A stretch of DNA of 64,000 nucleotides from Phycisphaerales bacterium (GTDB lineage Bacteria > Planctomycetota > Phycisphaerae > Phycisphaerales > UBA1924): assembly GCA_020427395.1 (NCBI GenBank), contig JAGQON010000008.1, positions 1 to 64,000 of the forward strand, written 5' to 3'. Positions 15,988 through 25,059 of this stretch are shown here, piece after piece. The notes beneath the pieces are model-generated. The model was not told the DNA's origin. It made no database searches and saw only the letters and a program-made list of their open reading frames with translations. Position 1 is the first letter of the stretch, and every line of letters starts with the position of its first letter. The translations under genes were made by a program, and so were the position numbers.

Positions 15988-16811
15988 GGGTTCTCGCTAG
16001 TAGTCTCGCCCGGATCGGTGTCAGACGCTGGATCTTCGCTGCCCGTCTCGGTCTTCGGGAGCGCCGTCGGGAGCGATGTTTCATCCAGCTCCGGCTCGAC
16101 TACCGGATTGAGCGGCGGCACATCGGCATTGGTCGGCAGCGGCTGGATTGATTCCAGAGTCCCGAGGTTCGCAATCCGCTCCTTGGCGAACGCGACGATC
16201 GGCTCGAACTGCTGCTGCTCGCCCAGCGCCTGCAGACGCTCGTAGTACGACCTGGCACCCGCAAAGTCACGCTTGCCCTCGGCCACGCTCGCCAGACGAG
16301 AGACCGCCTGCATCGTCAGCACAACCTTGGCGGGCTTGCCGTCAGTCTCATCGAGCACCGCCTGAGCGCTCTTGCGGGCCTCTTCGAGGTACTGCTCGCG
16401 CTTCGTGTCGTCGAGGAGATCCGTCTCGGCGTAGGTGCCGGTCAATGGATCAAGCTGAGCCCCCGGAGCGACACCGACGATGAACGACTGTAGATAGATA
16501 TCCGCGGCCCGCAGCTGGGCGAGCTCGGGCACGCTCTTCTGATCGTTGCTCGGCTCAGTGGCAATGGTCTTGAGCGAACTGGGCGAGGGGTTGCCGCCCG
16601 CGATCGCCGACTCGTACTCATTGAAGGCCTGATCGATCTGGGCGTTCTTCTTGCGCTCCATCCAGCCCAGCCCTGCGTAGACCAAGGCGGCCACGGCCAG
16701 CACCATGAGCACCGGCGAGCTCCACTTATTCAGGAACTCAATGAAGTCCTTGTTCAGGCGCGAATCTTCGAGCCCGGCGCCTTCGCGGATCTGGGTTTGC
16801 CGATCGTCCAT
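15984..16811 (-). CDS. YfgM-like membrane-anchored TPR protein
   Basis: A 275-residue protein with a short cytoplasmic N-terminus, one membrane segment at about residues 33-50 (SPVLMVLAVAALVYAGLGW) and a helical periplasmic domain. The WMERKKNAQIDQAFNEYESA stretch after the anchor, and the later TPR-like helices (YYERLQALGEQQQFEPIVAF), resemble the YfgM/TPR_21 family, ancillary SecYEG/periplasmic chaperone proteins. The last 60 residues are a Pro/Glu/Thr-rich low-complexity tail. It overlaps rluD by four bases. Confidence 0.65.
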   Translation of the reverse strand: MDDRQTQIREGAGLEDSRLNKDFIEFLNKWSSPVLMVLAVAALVYAGLGWMERKKNAQIDQAFNEYESAIAGGNPSPSSLKTIATEPSNDQKSVPELAQLRAADIYLQSFIVGVAPGAQLDPLTGTYAETDLLDDTKREQYLEEARKSAQAVLDETDGKPAKVVLTMQAVSRLASVAEGKRDFAGARSYYERLQALGEQQQFEPIVAFAKERIANLGTLESIQPLPTNADVPPLNPVVEPELDETSLPTALPKTETGSEDPASDTDPGETTSENP

Positions 16812-16935
16812 GTCTACCTCTGCACGCCGTCATCGCACCCGGCGGATCGAATCAACTCACTGTCCCCAGCACGATTACAACCATCGCGAAGGGCCCTGTT
16901 TCGGGTCAGCATCCTAGCGGGTTCTTTCCCCAAGA

Positions 16936-17928
16936 TCATGCGGGACCTCCGAGCGACGCCCAGAATCGCCACGGTGCCGAGTCAGCCAGCGCATCGGGGG
17001 GCACGAGCCGATCCCGGATCATGGACACCAGCTCCACAATGCCACCCGGGGCTCTCCCTATTGACACCCGCACATCGACCGGCACCGGGTGTTCCCCGAT
17101 GTCCGATCGGGTCCCGACCCGGATGACCGGGGTCTCCGCCCTGATCGCGTCATGCAGCCGAGTATCGAGCCGCGCCACAGCATCGCCCGCGTCAATGCAA
17201 TGCAGGATCAGGTCCGCCTGGGCGAGCGTTCCGATCGCGATCCCGAACTCGTCCCGCTCCCCGAGTCGCTCATCGATGCCCGGCATATCCACCCAACGCA
17301 CCACGAGCCCACCGAGATCAACCGGCACCCCGACATGATCGCGGGTTGTCCCCGCGACATCGGCAACGAGCGCGACCTGCCGCCCAACGAGGGAGTTGAG
17401 CAAAGATGACTTGCCGACATTCGCCCGCCCCACCGCCACGACCGTCGGCGAATGAATCAGCCGATCAAGCGTTTGCTGGTGCGGACTGATCGCCGTTGCA
17501 GACGCGGTCTCGATCATCCGCACCCCCATCGCCGACCACCGGTGGTTGTGCTCAAGCAACGGGTCCACCGCCATCGGGCTGGTCGAAACCGAGAGCGCGA
17601 GAAGGCACCACGCCTCGATCTCACCCGACGCCTCCGGATAGATTTCAAGAGGATCGATCGTTTCGCGAACGGGGATGCCCTGTTCACTGAGCGCAGCGCT
17701 GATCTCACGCACAATCGCGACGCCCCCGTGGGGCATCAGCAGCATGGTCTGCTCGCTAAGCCCAAGCACCACACCGTCGTCAAGCCCGAGCAGATCACGC
17801 CGGGCGAGTCGATCGCGGGGCACCGGGCTGAGCCCGAGGGCCTCGGGATCATCACAGCGGAGAAGGATCATCGCGATCGCGCCTGCGCGCTCGCTCGGGG
17901 TCAGGATCGCGTGCCAACCCTCGCTCAC
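16936..17928 (-). CDS. MnmE (TrmE)-like GTPase, C-terminally truncated
   Basis: A 330-residue protein built like a shortened MnmE, the GTPase that with MnmG modifies U34 of tRNAs. The N-terminal half is a diverged TrmE-type folate-binding domain (ILTPSERAGAIAMILLR, LLMPHGGVAIVREI). The G domain starts near residue 165 with G1 GRANVGKSSLLN, a K-loop/switch I AGTTRDHVG, and G3 DMPG. The G4 position reads GTRSD instead of NKxD. MnmE is normally about 450 residues and ends in C-I-G-K with a catalytic Cys; this protein ends at about 330 without it. The start overlaps the coaX-like stop by four bases. It could be the organism's only MnmE or a paralogue with another role. Confidence 0.8.
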   Translation of the reverse strand: MSEGWHAILTPSERAGAIAMILLRCDDPEALGLSPVPRDRLARRDLLGLDDGVVLGLSEQTMLLMPHGGVAIVREISAALSEQGIPVRETIDPLEIYPEASGEIEAWCLLALSVSTSPMAVDPLLEHNHRWSAMGVRMIETASATAISPHQQTLDRLIHSPTVVAVGRANVGKSSLLNSLVGRQVALVADVAGTTRDHVGVPVDLGGLVVRWVDMPGIDERLGERDEFGIAIGTLAQADLILHCIDAGDAVARLDTRLHDAIRAETPVIRVGTRSDIGEHPVPVDVRVSIGRAPGGIVELVSMIRDRLVPPDALADSAPWRFWASLGGPA

Positions 17929-18779
17929 AGCTCCTCGTCTGCCTCATCCGCTTCGGCGAGCATCCCGCACGCCGCCCGGATCCCGTGCAGCTGCAGGTCG
18001 GGCACGAACGCCTCGATCAGATCATCGCCCTCGAGCACGCCCATATCACCACCCGTGACGATGATCTGGGGATACCCGTCGTAGAACTCTGCGTAGCGTT
18101 CCGCGAGCCAGCGAATCCCGCCGTGCACACAGGCATTCACGCCCAGCTGCATCGCCAGGTCGGTCTGCTTGCCCGGGCTGAGGTCGCTCGGGTCCGGCTT
18201 CTCATACTTGAGCAGGGGTAGGTGGGCCGTTTTCTCGTGCATCACGCCGAACATCATCCCGATGCCCGGCAGGATCGCCCCACCGTGGAACACGCCCTCG
18301 CCATCAACAAAGTCCACGGTGATGGCCGTGCCAAGGTCCACAACGATGCACGCCTGTTGGACCACCTGAAACGCGCCGATGGCGCAGAGGAGACGGTCCT
18401 GCCCGACGGTCTTCTCCCCCGAAGGTGTGAGGGTGTGCCTGATCGGGATCTGCAGGTCTCGGCCGAAGCGATAGACGCTGCCCATCGACTTCTGACCGAG
18501 CGTGCGTTCGATAAGGTCCGCGCGGCTGTGCGCGACCGATGCGAGCACGATGACCGGGTCGGGCGAGCCATCGCCGTAGTCGCCCCAGAGCGAGGTGATC
18601 TGCTGCGCGACCTCCTCGGGCGCCTCGCTGCGGACAGACTGTGCCTTGAGGCACTCACGCCCCGACATGATCCCGACTCGGGTGCGGGTATTGCCGATCG
18701 CGATCGCGATCATGGGGCGCGTCAGCGAGGGCAGTTCGCCCGAAACGCCGGCAGTGGAATCGTTGAACTCGTGCGTCAT
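17925..18779 (-). CDS. coaX: Type III pantothenate kinase-like protein lacking the first catalytic aspartate
   Basis: CoaX phosphorylates pantothenate, the first step of CoA synthesis. The 284-residue protein has the family plan: phosphate-binding AIGNTRTRVGI near residue 26, GQDRLLCAIGAF, CIVVDLGTAITVDFVDGEGV and FHGGAILPGIGMMFGVMHE. Known CoaX proteins have Asp-x-Gly-Asn-(Ser/Thr) in the first motif; here the codon is GCG, giving Ala-Ile-Gly-Asn-Thr. The second motif Asp is kept. The first 22 residues are extra, and the ATG at 18713 (MIAIAIGNT) is an alternative start. It is the first gene of an overlapping pair with the MnmE-like GTPase. It may be inactive or use a different mechanism. Confidence 0.85.
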   Translation of the reverse strand: MTHEFNDSTAGVSGELPSLTRPMIAIAIGNTRTRVGIMSGRECLKAQSVRSEAPEEVAQQITSLWGDYGDGSPDPVIVLASVAHSRADLIERTLGQKSMGSVYRFGRDLQIPIRHTLTPSGEKTVGQDRLLCAIGAFQVVQQACIVVDLGTAITVDFVDGEGVFHGGAILPGIGMMFGVMHEKTAHLPLLKYEKPDPSDLSPGKQTDLAMQLGVNACVHGGIRWLAERYAEFYDGYPQIIVTGGDMGVLEGDDLIEAFVPDLQLHGIRAACGMLAEADEADEEL

Positions 18780-18889
18780 ACGCCATCATATCAGCCAGCA
18801 AGCGCCGAATGCCCAACGCGATTGCGGCTATTCTTCCTGACAGCGCCGAGCACGCTTTGACGCACACGCTCAGAGGGATACCTTACTCC

Positions 18890-19897
18890 ATGCCGACCTG
18901 CACGATCGACCCCAGCATCGAACGCAAATCGATCAGCGGTTTCAAGTTCCCGCTGGGCGTCTACCCAGTCGAGCCCATGACGCCCCTCATCGGATACACC
19001 GCCGAGTTCGAGCCAGAGGAGAGCGCCGAGGACATGGGCGACTGGGAGGCATGGCCCGACCAGTATGTCTTCGACATCGTTGTCCCCGCGGACCGCGTTG
19101 AGGCGCTCTGGCACCAGCTCTTTGCCATGATGCCCGGACGCGTCTTCCCCATCATCGATTACATCGGTCACGACGCATACCGCGAGATCGATCCGTATAT
19201 GGCCTATGAGCCCATCGGCAAGGAGAAGGTCACCAATGCCCTCCGCCAGTACCGCCCGTTCTTCTTCGAGGACGGCATGGTCGGATTCGGAGCGGTCAGC
19301 GAGGACCCCTTCTTCTATATCTTCGTCGATGAGCACAAAATCGTTACGGTGCGTGTCGAACCCGAGTACCGACCAAGGATCGAGAAGCTGCTCGAGGCCT
19401 TCGAGATCCCACCCCGAGAAGACCCCGCCGGGGCTGACGCGGCCGCCCACGAGCACCGATCCATCCTTGTGACCTCGCCGGATCGACCCGACCTGATCAA
19501 CGGCGATGAGATCGTCGAGCGCATGCGCGACTCATGGCGGCTCGTCCTGAATGTCGACCCGGACTCGAATGTGGACGACGAGGGCGAAGAACTGGGAATC
19601 ACACCCTGGGTTTGCCTTGCCCGCTACAGCACCGATCAAAGCCCGCACGACCAGTACGCCCAGCTGGTTCTGACCGCGGACTCACTCCGCAGGGCTGAGG
19701 AACTGAGCCAGGACACCGTCATCAGCAAGCTCAATCCCGACGGGGACTGGTTCGATGTCGTTGTCATCAGCGCCAACCGGATGCTGGAGGATCAGGCCGA
19801 GGACCTTCTCAAGAAGATCCCAAAGTCTAAATCACTGACCAAGAACGCTTTAGCGAACGAGACACTACTTGCCTACCTGACTCTCAAGCCATCCTGA
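18890..19897 (+). CDS. Uncharacterised 335-residue acidic protein
   Basis: The start at 18890 (MPTCTIDPSIERKSISGFKF) follows an AGAGGG about 12 bases upstream; an in-frame start at 18809 is possible. The protein is soluble, acidic and rich in aromatic residues, with phrases such as DQYVFDIVVPADRVEALWHQ, YRPFFFEDGMVGFGAVSEDP and FYIFVDEHKIVTVRVE. The pattern of alternating strands and helices suggests a compact alpha/beta fold. No catalytic motif, signal peptide or membrane segment is visible. It is divergent from coaX with a short shared promoter region. No family was recognised. Confidence 0.72.
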   Translation: MPTCTIDPSIERKSISGFKFPLGVYPVEPMTPLIGYTAEFEPEESAEDMGDWEAWPDQYVFDIVVPADRVEALWHQLFAMMPGRVFPIIDYIGHDAYREIDPYMAYEPIGKEKVTNALRQYRPFFFEDGMVGFGAVSEDPFFYIFVDEHKIVTVRVEPEYRPRIEKLLEAFEIPPREDPAGADAAAHEHRSILVTSPDRPDLINGDEIVERMRDSWRLVLNVDPDSNVDDEGEELGITPWVCLARYSTDQSPHDQYAQLVLTADSLRRAEELSQDTVISKLNPDGDWFDVVVISANRMLEDQAEDLLKKIPKSKSLTKNALANETLLAYLTLKPS

Positions 19898-20426
19898 TGC
19901 CATGAGCATGCTCGTCTACAAGGTGATCACGGACACATCCATACCCACAATCCCTTGTGTGAATATTCTCGACGCACAACTTGAGACTCGTTGGAACCTC
20001 TTGGATCTTCGCTCGAATAGGCAGACCACAGGGACGACAGGGCACGGCCCCGCTTCCGTGCTACTGGGTTTGCTCAAGCGAGTGAGCAACAGCGATCAGC
20101 CAAAACCCGATCGCGAAAACGACACGCTATCGATTCATCAGGATACACTGCATGCCATCGGGATTTGCGATCCACATCGAACCCCGGTATCGTCCCCATT
20201 CCTGGGTGTGGTGTCATTGACGACACACCGAGGGTCTCTTGCCCACGACTTCGTGTGCAAGCGCCGCCGTGAAACTTTTCTCGGCACTGCGTTGCTGTGA
20301 TTCATCACAGCCAAACAACCCATACACGCGGGATTCGGGTGCAGATGCAGCACATCCCGCATGACCTCAGCCCCGAGCTGGACCCCATCCCCAGCTCACG
20401 AGCCAAGCGCAATTGGAGTGATCCGG
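19898..20426. other. Intergenic region before the secretin gene, no supported gene
   Basis: This stretch of about 530 bases contains an open frame at 19902-20300, but its translation is low in recognisable structure, no ribosome binding site stands out and the composition differs from neighbouring genes. It most likely holds the secretin promoter. No hairpin terminator was found after the upstream gene. Confidence 0.5.
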
Positions 20427-23400
20427 ATGTCACCCACACCCAACCGATCTGTTCGTTCCCTCCTTCTCGCCGCCGTCGCCTTCGCGGGACTGCCCAGCAG
20501 CTCCGTGCTCGCCAGTGTCGAGCTCGAACGCGTCACCCAGAAGGACCAGACCAACGAGGTGCTCGATCGCACCGCCCAGCTGATCGTTGACGGACAGCTG
20601 ATCAGGGCCCGTGCAATGCTCCTCGCGCTGCAGGACTCGCCCGCGGGCGCCGTCCTCAGCGATGAGCAGCACAACCGGTTCTGGGCGCTGAGCGCCAAGA
20701 TCGAGAACATGATCCAGCGTGCAGATCGCACCGAGATCAGCCTTCAGAAAGCACAGTTCGCACTGAGCACCGACAACCTCGTCGAGGCACAGCGACAGGC
20801 GCAGATCGTCATCGATTCGCGTCGCGCCGACAGCGCACAGATCGAAGCCGCATCCGCCGTGCTCGATATGTGCGGCATGCGCCAGAACGATGCGATCGGC
20901 AAAGTCGACTCGGTCATCGAGCGGATCAGCGCCGCCTTCAACAGCGCCGACTACGCACAAGCCAAGCTCCTGCTCACCCGCCTCGGGCAGCTCGGGCTTG
21001 AGCTCGACGCAGCCCAGCAGGGCACCCTCGGCTCGTTCCGCGACCGGCTCGCTTCGATCGAGCAGACACAGGGCATGAACCTGGGCACCTACAACGCCGC
21101 GATGGGCATGCTCGCACCCGAGAGCGGCATGACCACCGACTGGCTCACCGGCTCAACCCAGGACGGTGCCCGCACCGGCTCGTACCTCGGCTCACAGCCG
21201 GAGGAGAACCAGGGCACCGAGATGCAGGCCGAGCCCATCGATGTCGAGCTCGTTGAAGAAGAGCCGCAGATCGACCTGCTCGACGCCGCCCGCAAGTTCG
21301 AGGCCCAGAGCCTGCTCGGTCAGGCGAACCTCGCCTACGAGGAGCGACGCTTCAACGAGGCCCTGACCCTCTACACCAATGTCATCACCAACTTCAGCAA
21401 GCATGTCAGCGCTGAAGAACTCAAGCTCGCCCAGGATCGTCGCGCCGAAGCGCAGGTCCAGCTGGGAATCCAGGGCGGTCCCGAGGACAACATCCTCGAC
21501 GAGACGCTGACCCAGGACGGGCTCGTCCTCCAGCGTGCCCAGGCCGCATTCGAGAACTACTTCGCTCAGGCCCAGCAGGCACTGGCCGAGGGTGAGACCG
21601 ACAAGGCCCGCACCCTCGCGGCCCAGGCCGATCTGACCATCAAGCGTGCCCGCGACGCGATGCCCGAGTCGGCGTTCGAGGGCTATCAGGACCGAATCGC
21701 GAACCTGATCACCGACATCAACGCGACCGAAGAACAGCAGCGTATCGCCGAGGCCGAGGCCGAGCGTCAGCGCCTCGCAGAGCAGACCGCTGAACTGGCC
21801 GCCGAGCGTTCGCGTGAGCGTGATGAGAAGATCATCGCCAACCTCGAGCGCGTCCACGCCCTGCAGCAGGAACTCAAGTACGAAGAAGCCCTCGAGGTCG
21901 TCGAGTCGATCCTCTTCCTCGACCCCACCAACCCCGCGGGCCTGCTCCTCAAGGACATCATCCAGGACACGCTGATCTACCGCGAGAACCTCGGCTACCA
22001 GCGTGAGAAGAGCTACAGCTACGCACGCCAGTCGCTCAACAACCAGGAAGCCATGATCGCACCCGATTCGATCATCGCCTACCCCGACGACTGGCCAGCC
22101 ATCAGCTTCCGCCGCGGCGACATCCTCGAGTACGCCGAATCGGAAGCGAACCGCTCCGTGCTCGCCAAGATGCGCGACACCAAGATGCCCGTCGAGTTCA
22201 ACGACAACGCCTTCGAGGATGTCGTCGGCTTCATTGGCTCGACCACCGGCATCGACATCGATGTCGACTGGGAATCACTCGCGGACATCGGGGTCGACCC
22301 CGACACCCCCGTCAGCCTCAAGCTCAACAGCGTCCAGATCGATGTCCTGCTCGATCGCGTGCTCGGCAAGGTCTCCGACCCCACCCTGCCCGCGGGCTGG
22401 GCGATCCAGGACGGCATCCTGTCCATCGCCTCCGACGAGGTGCTGCGACTGAACACCGTGCTCGAAACCTACGACATCCGTGACCTGATCTTCATCGTCC
22501 CGGACTTCGATAACGCCCCCGAGTTCGACCTCCAGAGCGCAGTCCAGGCCGCCAGCGGCGCGGGCGGCGGCGGCGGTGGGCAGAGCCCATTCTCGGGTGG
22601 CAGTCAGGACCCGCAGGACATCCCCACCCGTGACGAACGAGTGACCGCCATCGTTGACCTGATCCAGGCCAATGTCGATCCCGACGGCTGGACGGCCCTC
22701 GGTGGTGATACCAGCTCGATCACCGAGCTCAACGGTAACTTCATCATCACCACGACCCCCAAGAACCACCGAGCCATCATCGGACTGCTCAACAAGCTGC
22801 GCCAGCAGCGTGCCGTCCAGATCAATGTCGAAACACGGTTCCTCTCGGTCGACCAGAACTTCTTCGAGCAGATCGGTTTCGACCTCGATGTCTACTTCAA
22901 CGCGAACAACACCGAGTACCAGCTCGCCCGTGTGCTCGATCCCTCGCTGCTCCCCAGCGACTACTTCGGCTCCGACGGCTCGATCCTCGACAATGTGAGC
23001 GGCGGTGGCTTCATCCTCGACACCAACGGCGACGGTATCCCCGACACCCCCGTCACCCAGCCGGTGCTCGGCCCGGGCTTCAACGGCGCGGTGGTCAACG
23101 GGCAGGTCTTCCCCAACGATCAGTGGTCGGTCATCCGTGCCGCCCAGAACTCGTTCGGCCTGACCAACGAGCTGGCCAACATCAACTCCTTCGCGGGCCA
23201 GATCCTCGGGCTCAACCCCGCGCTGGGCGTCACCGGTCGATTCCTCGACGACATCCAGGTGGACTTCCTCGTTGAAGCAACCCAGGCCGACCAGCGCAGC
23301 GTTGTGCTGACCGCGCCCCGCCTGACCTTCACCAATGGGCAGCGTTCCTACATCGCGGTCGCGACCGCAAGCACCTTCGTCTCCGACCTCACCCCGGTCG

Positions 23401-23900
23401 TCGGCTCCGGTGCAGGTGCCTTCGACCCGCAGATCGGCACGATCAACACCGGTGTGGTCATCGATGTGCAAGGCGTTGCCTCGGCCGACCGCCGATATGT
23501 CACGCTGACCATCCAGACCACCCAGTCGAGCCTCTCGTTCGCTCAGGACCGCACGGTCCAGGGTGCCGCGGGCGGCGGTGGCACGGTCGGCGGCAACGCC
23601 CAGACCTTCGAGGGCACGATCCAGGTCCCCGTCATCGACGCGACTGAACTCCGCACCACCGTCACCATCCCCGACCAGGGCACCGTCCTGCTCGGCGGGC
23701 AGCGTGTGGTCGAAGAGGTTGAGGTCGAGACCGGCGTCCCCGTGCTCAGCAAGATACCCATCCTCTCACGCTTCTTCTCCAACCGCGTCGATGCCAAGAG
23801 CGACAAGACGCTGCTGGTGCTCATGAAGCCCACCATCCTGATCCAGAACGAAGAGGAAGAACTCAACTTCCCCGGCCTGCTCGATCAGCTCGGTCAGTAA
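20427..23900 (+). CDS. Large secretin-family outer-membrane protein with a TPR-like N-terminal region
   Basis: A 1157-residue protein. The start at 20427 has GGAG upstream and gives MSPTPNRSVRSLLLAAVAFA, a signal peptide. Residues 30-560 are helical with TPR-like repeats (QANLAYEERRFNEALTLYTN; ELKYEEALEVVESILFLDPT) and a Glu/Gln/Ala coiled region. Around residue 590 an STN-like module occurs (VEFNDNAFEDVVGFIGSTTG). A ring-building domain with RAVQINVETRFLSVDQNFFE follows near residue 800. The secretin barrel occupies about 930-1130 (VVLTAPRLTFTNGQRSYIAV; TVLLGGQRVVEEVEVETGVP; LSKIPILSRFFSN). A Gly-rich insert at about 710 replaces a loop. It may be the outer-membrane gate of a type II or pilus-like system with the pseudopilins at 35.8-38.4 kb; that link is inferred. 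Confidence 0.88.
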   Translation: MSPTPNRSVRSLLLAAVAFAGLPSSSVLASVELERVTQKDQTNEVLDRTAQLIVDGQLIRARAMLLALQDSPAGAVLSDEQHNRFWALSAKIENMIQRADRTEISLQKAQFALSTDNLVEAQRQAQIVIDSRRADSAQIEAASAVLDMCGMRQNDAIGKVDSVIERISAAFNSADYAQAKLLLTRLGQLGLELDAAQQGTLGSFRDRLASIEQTQGMNLGTYNAAMGMLAPESGMTTDWLTGSTQDGARTGSYLGSQPEENQGTEMQAEPIDVELVEEEPQIDLLDAARKFEAQSLLGQANLAYEERRFNEALTLYTNVITNFSKHVSAEELKLAQDRRAEAQVQLGIQGGPEDNILDETLTQDGLVLQRAQAAFENYFAQAQQALAEGETDKARTLAAQADLTIKRARDAMPESAFEGYQDRIANLITDINATEEQQRIAEAEAERQRLAEQTAELAAERSRERDEKIIANLERVHALQQELKYEEALEVVESILFLDPTNPAGLLLKDIIQDTLIYRENLGYQREKSYSYARQSLNNQEAMIAPDSIIAYPDDWPAISFRRGDILEYAESEANRSVLAKMRDTKMPVEFNDNAFEDVVGFIGSTTGIDIDVDWESLADIGVDPDTPVSLKLNSVQIDVLLDRVLGKVSDPTLPAGWAIQDGILSIASDEVLRLNTVLETYDIRDLIFIVPDFDNAPEFDLQSAVQAASGAGGGGGGQSPFSGGSQDPQDIPTRDERVTAIVDLIQANVDPDGWTALGGDTSSITELNGNFIITTTPKNHRAIIGLLNKLRQQRAVQINVETRFLSVDQNFFEQIGFDLDVYFNANNTEYQLARVLDPSLLPSDYFGSDGSILDNVSGGGFILDTNGDGIPDTPVTQPVLGPGFNGAVVNGQVFPNDQWSVIRAAQNSFGLTNELANINSFAGQILGLNPALGVTGRFLDDIQVDFLVEATQADQRSVVLTAPRLTFTNGQRSYIAVATASTFVSDLTPVVGSGAGAFDPQIGTINTGVVIDVQGVASADRRYVTLTIQTTQSSLSFAQDRTVQGAAGGGGTVGGNAQTFEGTIQVPVIDATELRTTVTIPDQGTVLLGGQRVVEEVEVETGVPVLSKIPILSRFFSNRVDAKSDKTLLVLMKPTILIQNEEEELNFPGLLDQLGQ

Positions 23901-23926
23901 TCCCTGCCCCCCAGACCTCAACTCAG

Positions 23927-23955
23927 CGGGCACGCCATCGGGCGTGCCCGTTTTT
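23927..23955 (+). terminator. Terminator of the secretin gene
   Basis: Perfect 10-bp stem CGGGCACGCC / GGCGTGCCCG with an ATCG loop and five T residues. Confidence 0.9.
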
Positions 23956-24065
23956 CATGCCCGCATCCGGCATTCAATACGCATGGAACGCGACGCCGTG
24001 CCCAACACGCTCTATAGTGATACCCGATTTCCAATGGTGGGAAACCAACGCGAGGATCAACCACG

Positions 24066-24422
24066 ATGAGCGAATCAAGACTCCGAGTCAGCGACAGCGA
24101 AGGGGTGACCCTGATCGAGTTCGTCGACCGCAACATCCTCGACGAAGCCAACATCCAGGCAATCAACGAAGAGATCACCGGCGAGATCGAAAAGAGCTCC
24201 ACCCCACGGCTGCTCATCAGCTTCTCCAATGTCGACCACCTTTCGTCGGCCGCCCTCGGTGCTCTCATCACGATCAACAACAAGATCAAAGAGAAGTCGG
24301 GCGAACTGCACCTGGCAAACATCGACCCGCAGATCTACGAGGTCTTTGTGATCACACGCCTCAACAAGCTCTTCAATATCCATGACACAACCGACGAAGC
24401 GCGGGCCGCATTCGCCGGCTGA
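24066..24422 (+). CDS. STAS-domain anti-sigma-factor antagonist
   Basis: A 118-residue STAS protein of the SpoIIAA/RsbV type. It has the expected strand order (VTLIEFVDRNILDEANIQAI; RLLISFSNVDHLSSAALGAL; GELHLANIDPQIYEVFVITR). The loop DHLSSAALG carries the serine normally phosphorylated by the partner kinase. It lies 52 bases before an RsbW-type kinase gene, so the two probably form a partner-switching pair controlling a sigma factor. No sigma or phosphatase gene is directly adjacent; the sigma gene at 30.2 kb is a principal-type factor and not an obvious target. Confidence 0.9.
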   Translation: MSESRLRVSDSEGVTLIEFVDRNILDEANIQAINEEITGEIEKSSTPRLLISFSNVDHLSSAALGALITINNKIKEKSGELHLANIDPQIYEVFVITRLNKLFNIHDTTDEARAAFAG

Positions 24423-24474
24423 GCCCCCGTCGCACGCACGCCACCCCACCAGTACCCGTCCGATCGGTAGACGC

Positions 24475-24909
24475 ATGAGTGATCCCAATACCCATGTCGA
24501 GGGCGCGCGCCCGATCGAGCTTGCCCATGACAGGGAAGCGATCAGTACGCTCATCGAAACCCTGCTCGATCAGGCTGAGAAAGTCGGGTATGGGAGCAGC
24601 GCTATCTTTGCCATCCGACTCGCGATCGAGGAAGCCATCACCAACGCATTCGAGCATGGGCACGAGGGGCTCAGCCCGGATCTCACCATCTCGGTCGAAT
24701 ACCGGGTTTCCCCACAGATCATCGAGATCGCCATCGAGGACCAGGGCCCCGGATTCTCCCCAGAAGCCCTCCCCGACCCCACCCTGCTCGAGAACCTCTC
24801 CAAACCCTCTGGACGCGGCGTCATGCTCATGAAGGCCTATATGAGCGAGGTCGACTTCAACAGCCGGGGAAACCGCGTCCGCATGCGGTACTTCAACCCG
24901 GGAAGCTGA
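24475..24909 (+). CDS. RsbW-type anti-sigma factor / serine kinase (GHKL ATPase)
   Basis: A 144-residue HATPase_c protein. The ATG at 24475 (MSDPNTHVEGA) is preferred to an upstream frame start that overlaps the STAS gene. ATP-binding boxes are clear: the N-box IRLAIEEAITNAFEHGHEG, the G1 box IEDQGPGFSPEAL and the G2 box GRGVMLMKAYMSEVDF. Such kinases bind a sigma factor until the unphosphorylated STAS partner displaces it. It is the second gene of the STAS-kinase pair. The plausible isc promoter starts about 40 bases after its stop. Confidence 0.9.
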   Translation: MSDPNTHVEGARPIELAHDREAISTLIETLLDQAEKVGYGSSAIFAIRLAIEEAITNAFEHGHEGLSPDLTISVEYRVSPQIIEIAIEDQGPGFSPEALPDPTLLENLSKPSGRGVMLMKAYMSEVDFNSRGNRVRMRYFNPGS

Positions 24910-24950
24910 GCCCGGATTTCCGTTTCCAACCGATTGATCCCCCCCAACCC

Positions 24951-24979
24951 TTGCTTATGCATCGGGGTCCATCTACCAT
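24951..24979 (+). promoter_or_regulatory. Candidate sigma-70-type promoter of the isc operon
   Basis: TTGCTT (24951-24956) is followed after 17 bases by TACCAT (24974-24979), a reasonable housekeeping promoter. It lies about 80 bases before iscS. No IscR-type operator was recognised. Confidence 0.4.
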
Positions 24980-25059
24980 ATATCTGGAATGATTCTAAGA
25001 AACAGGACCCGACGGTCCCGAATCTCCAATCCATGAACACCACGCTGTGAGGAACCCCC

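Noticed and set aside
19902..20300. 132-residue ORF before the secretin gene
   Set aside because: No ribosome binding site, no recognisable composition or motif, and codon use unlike neighbouring genes.
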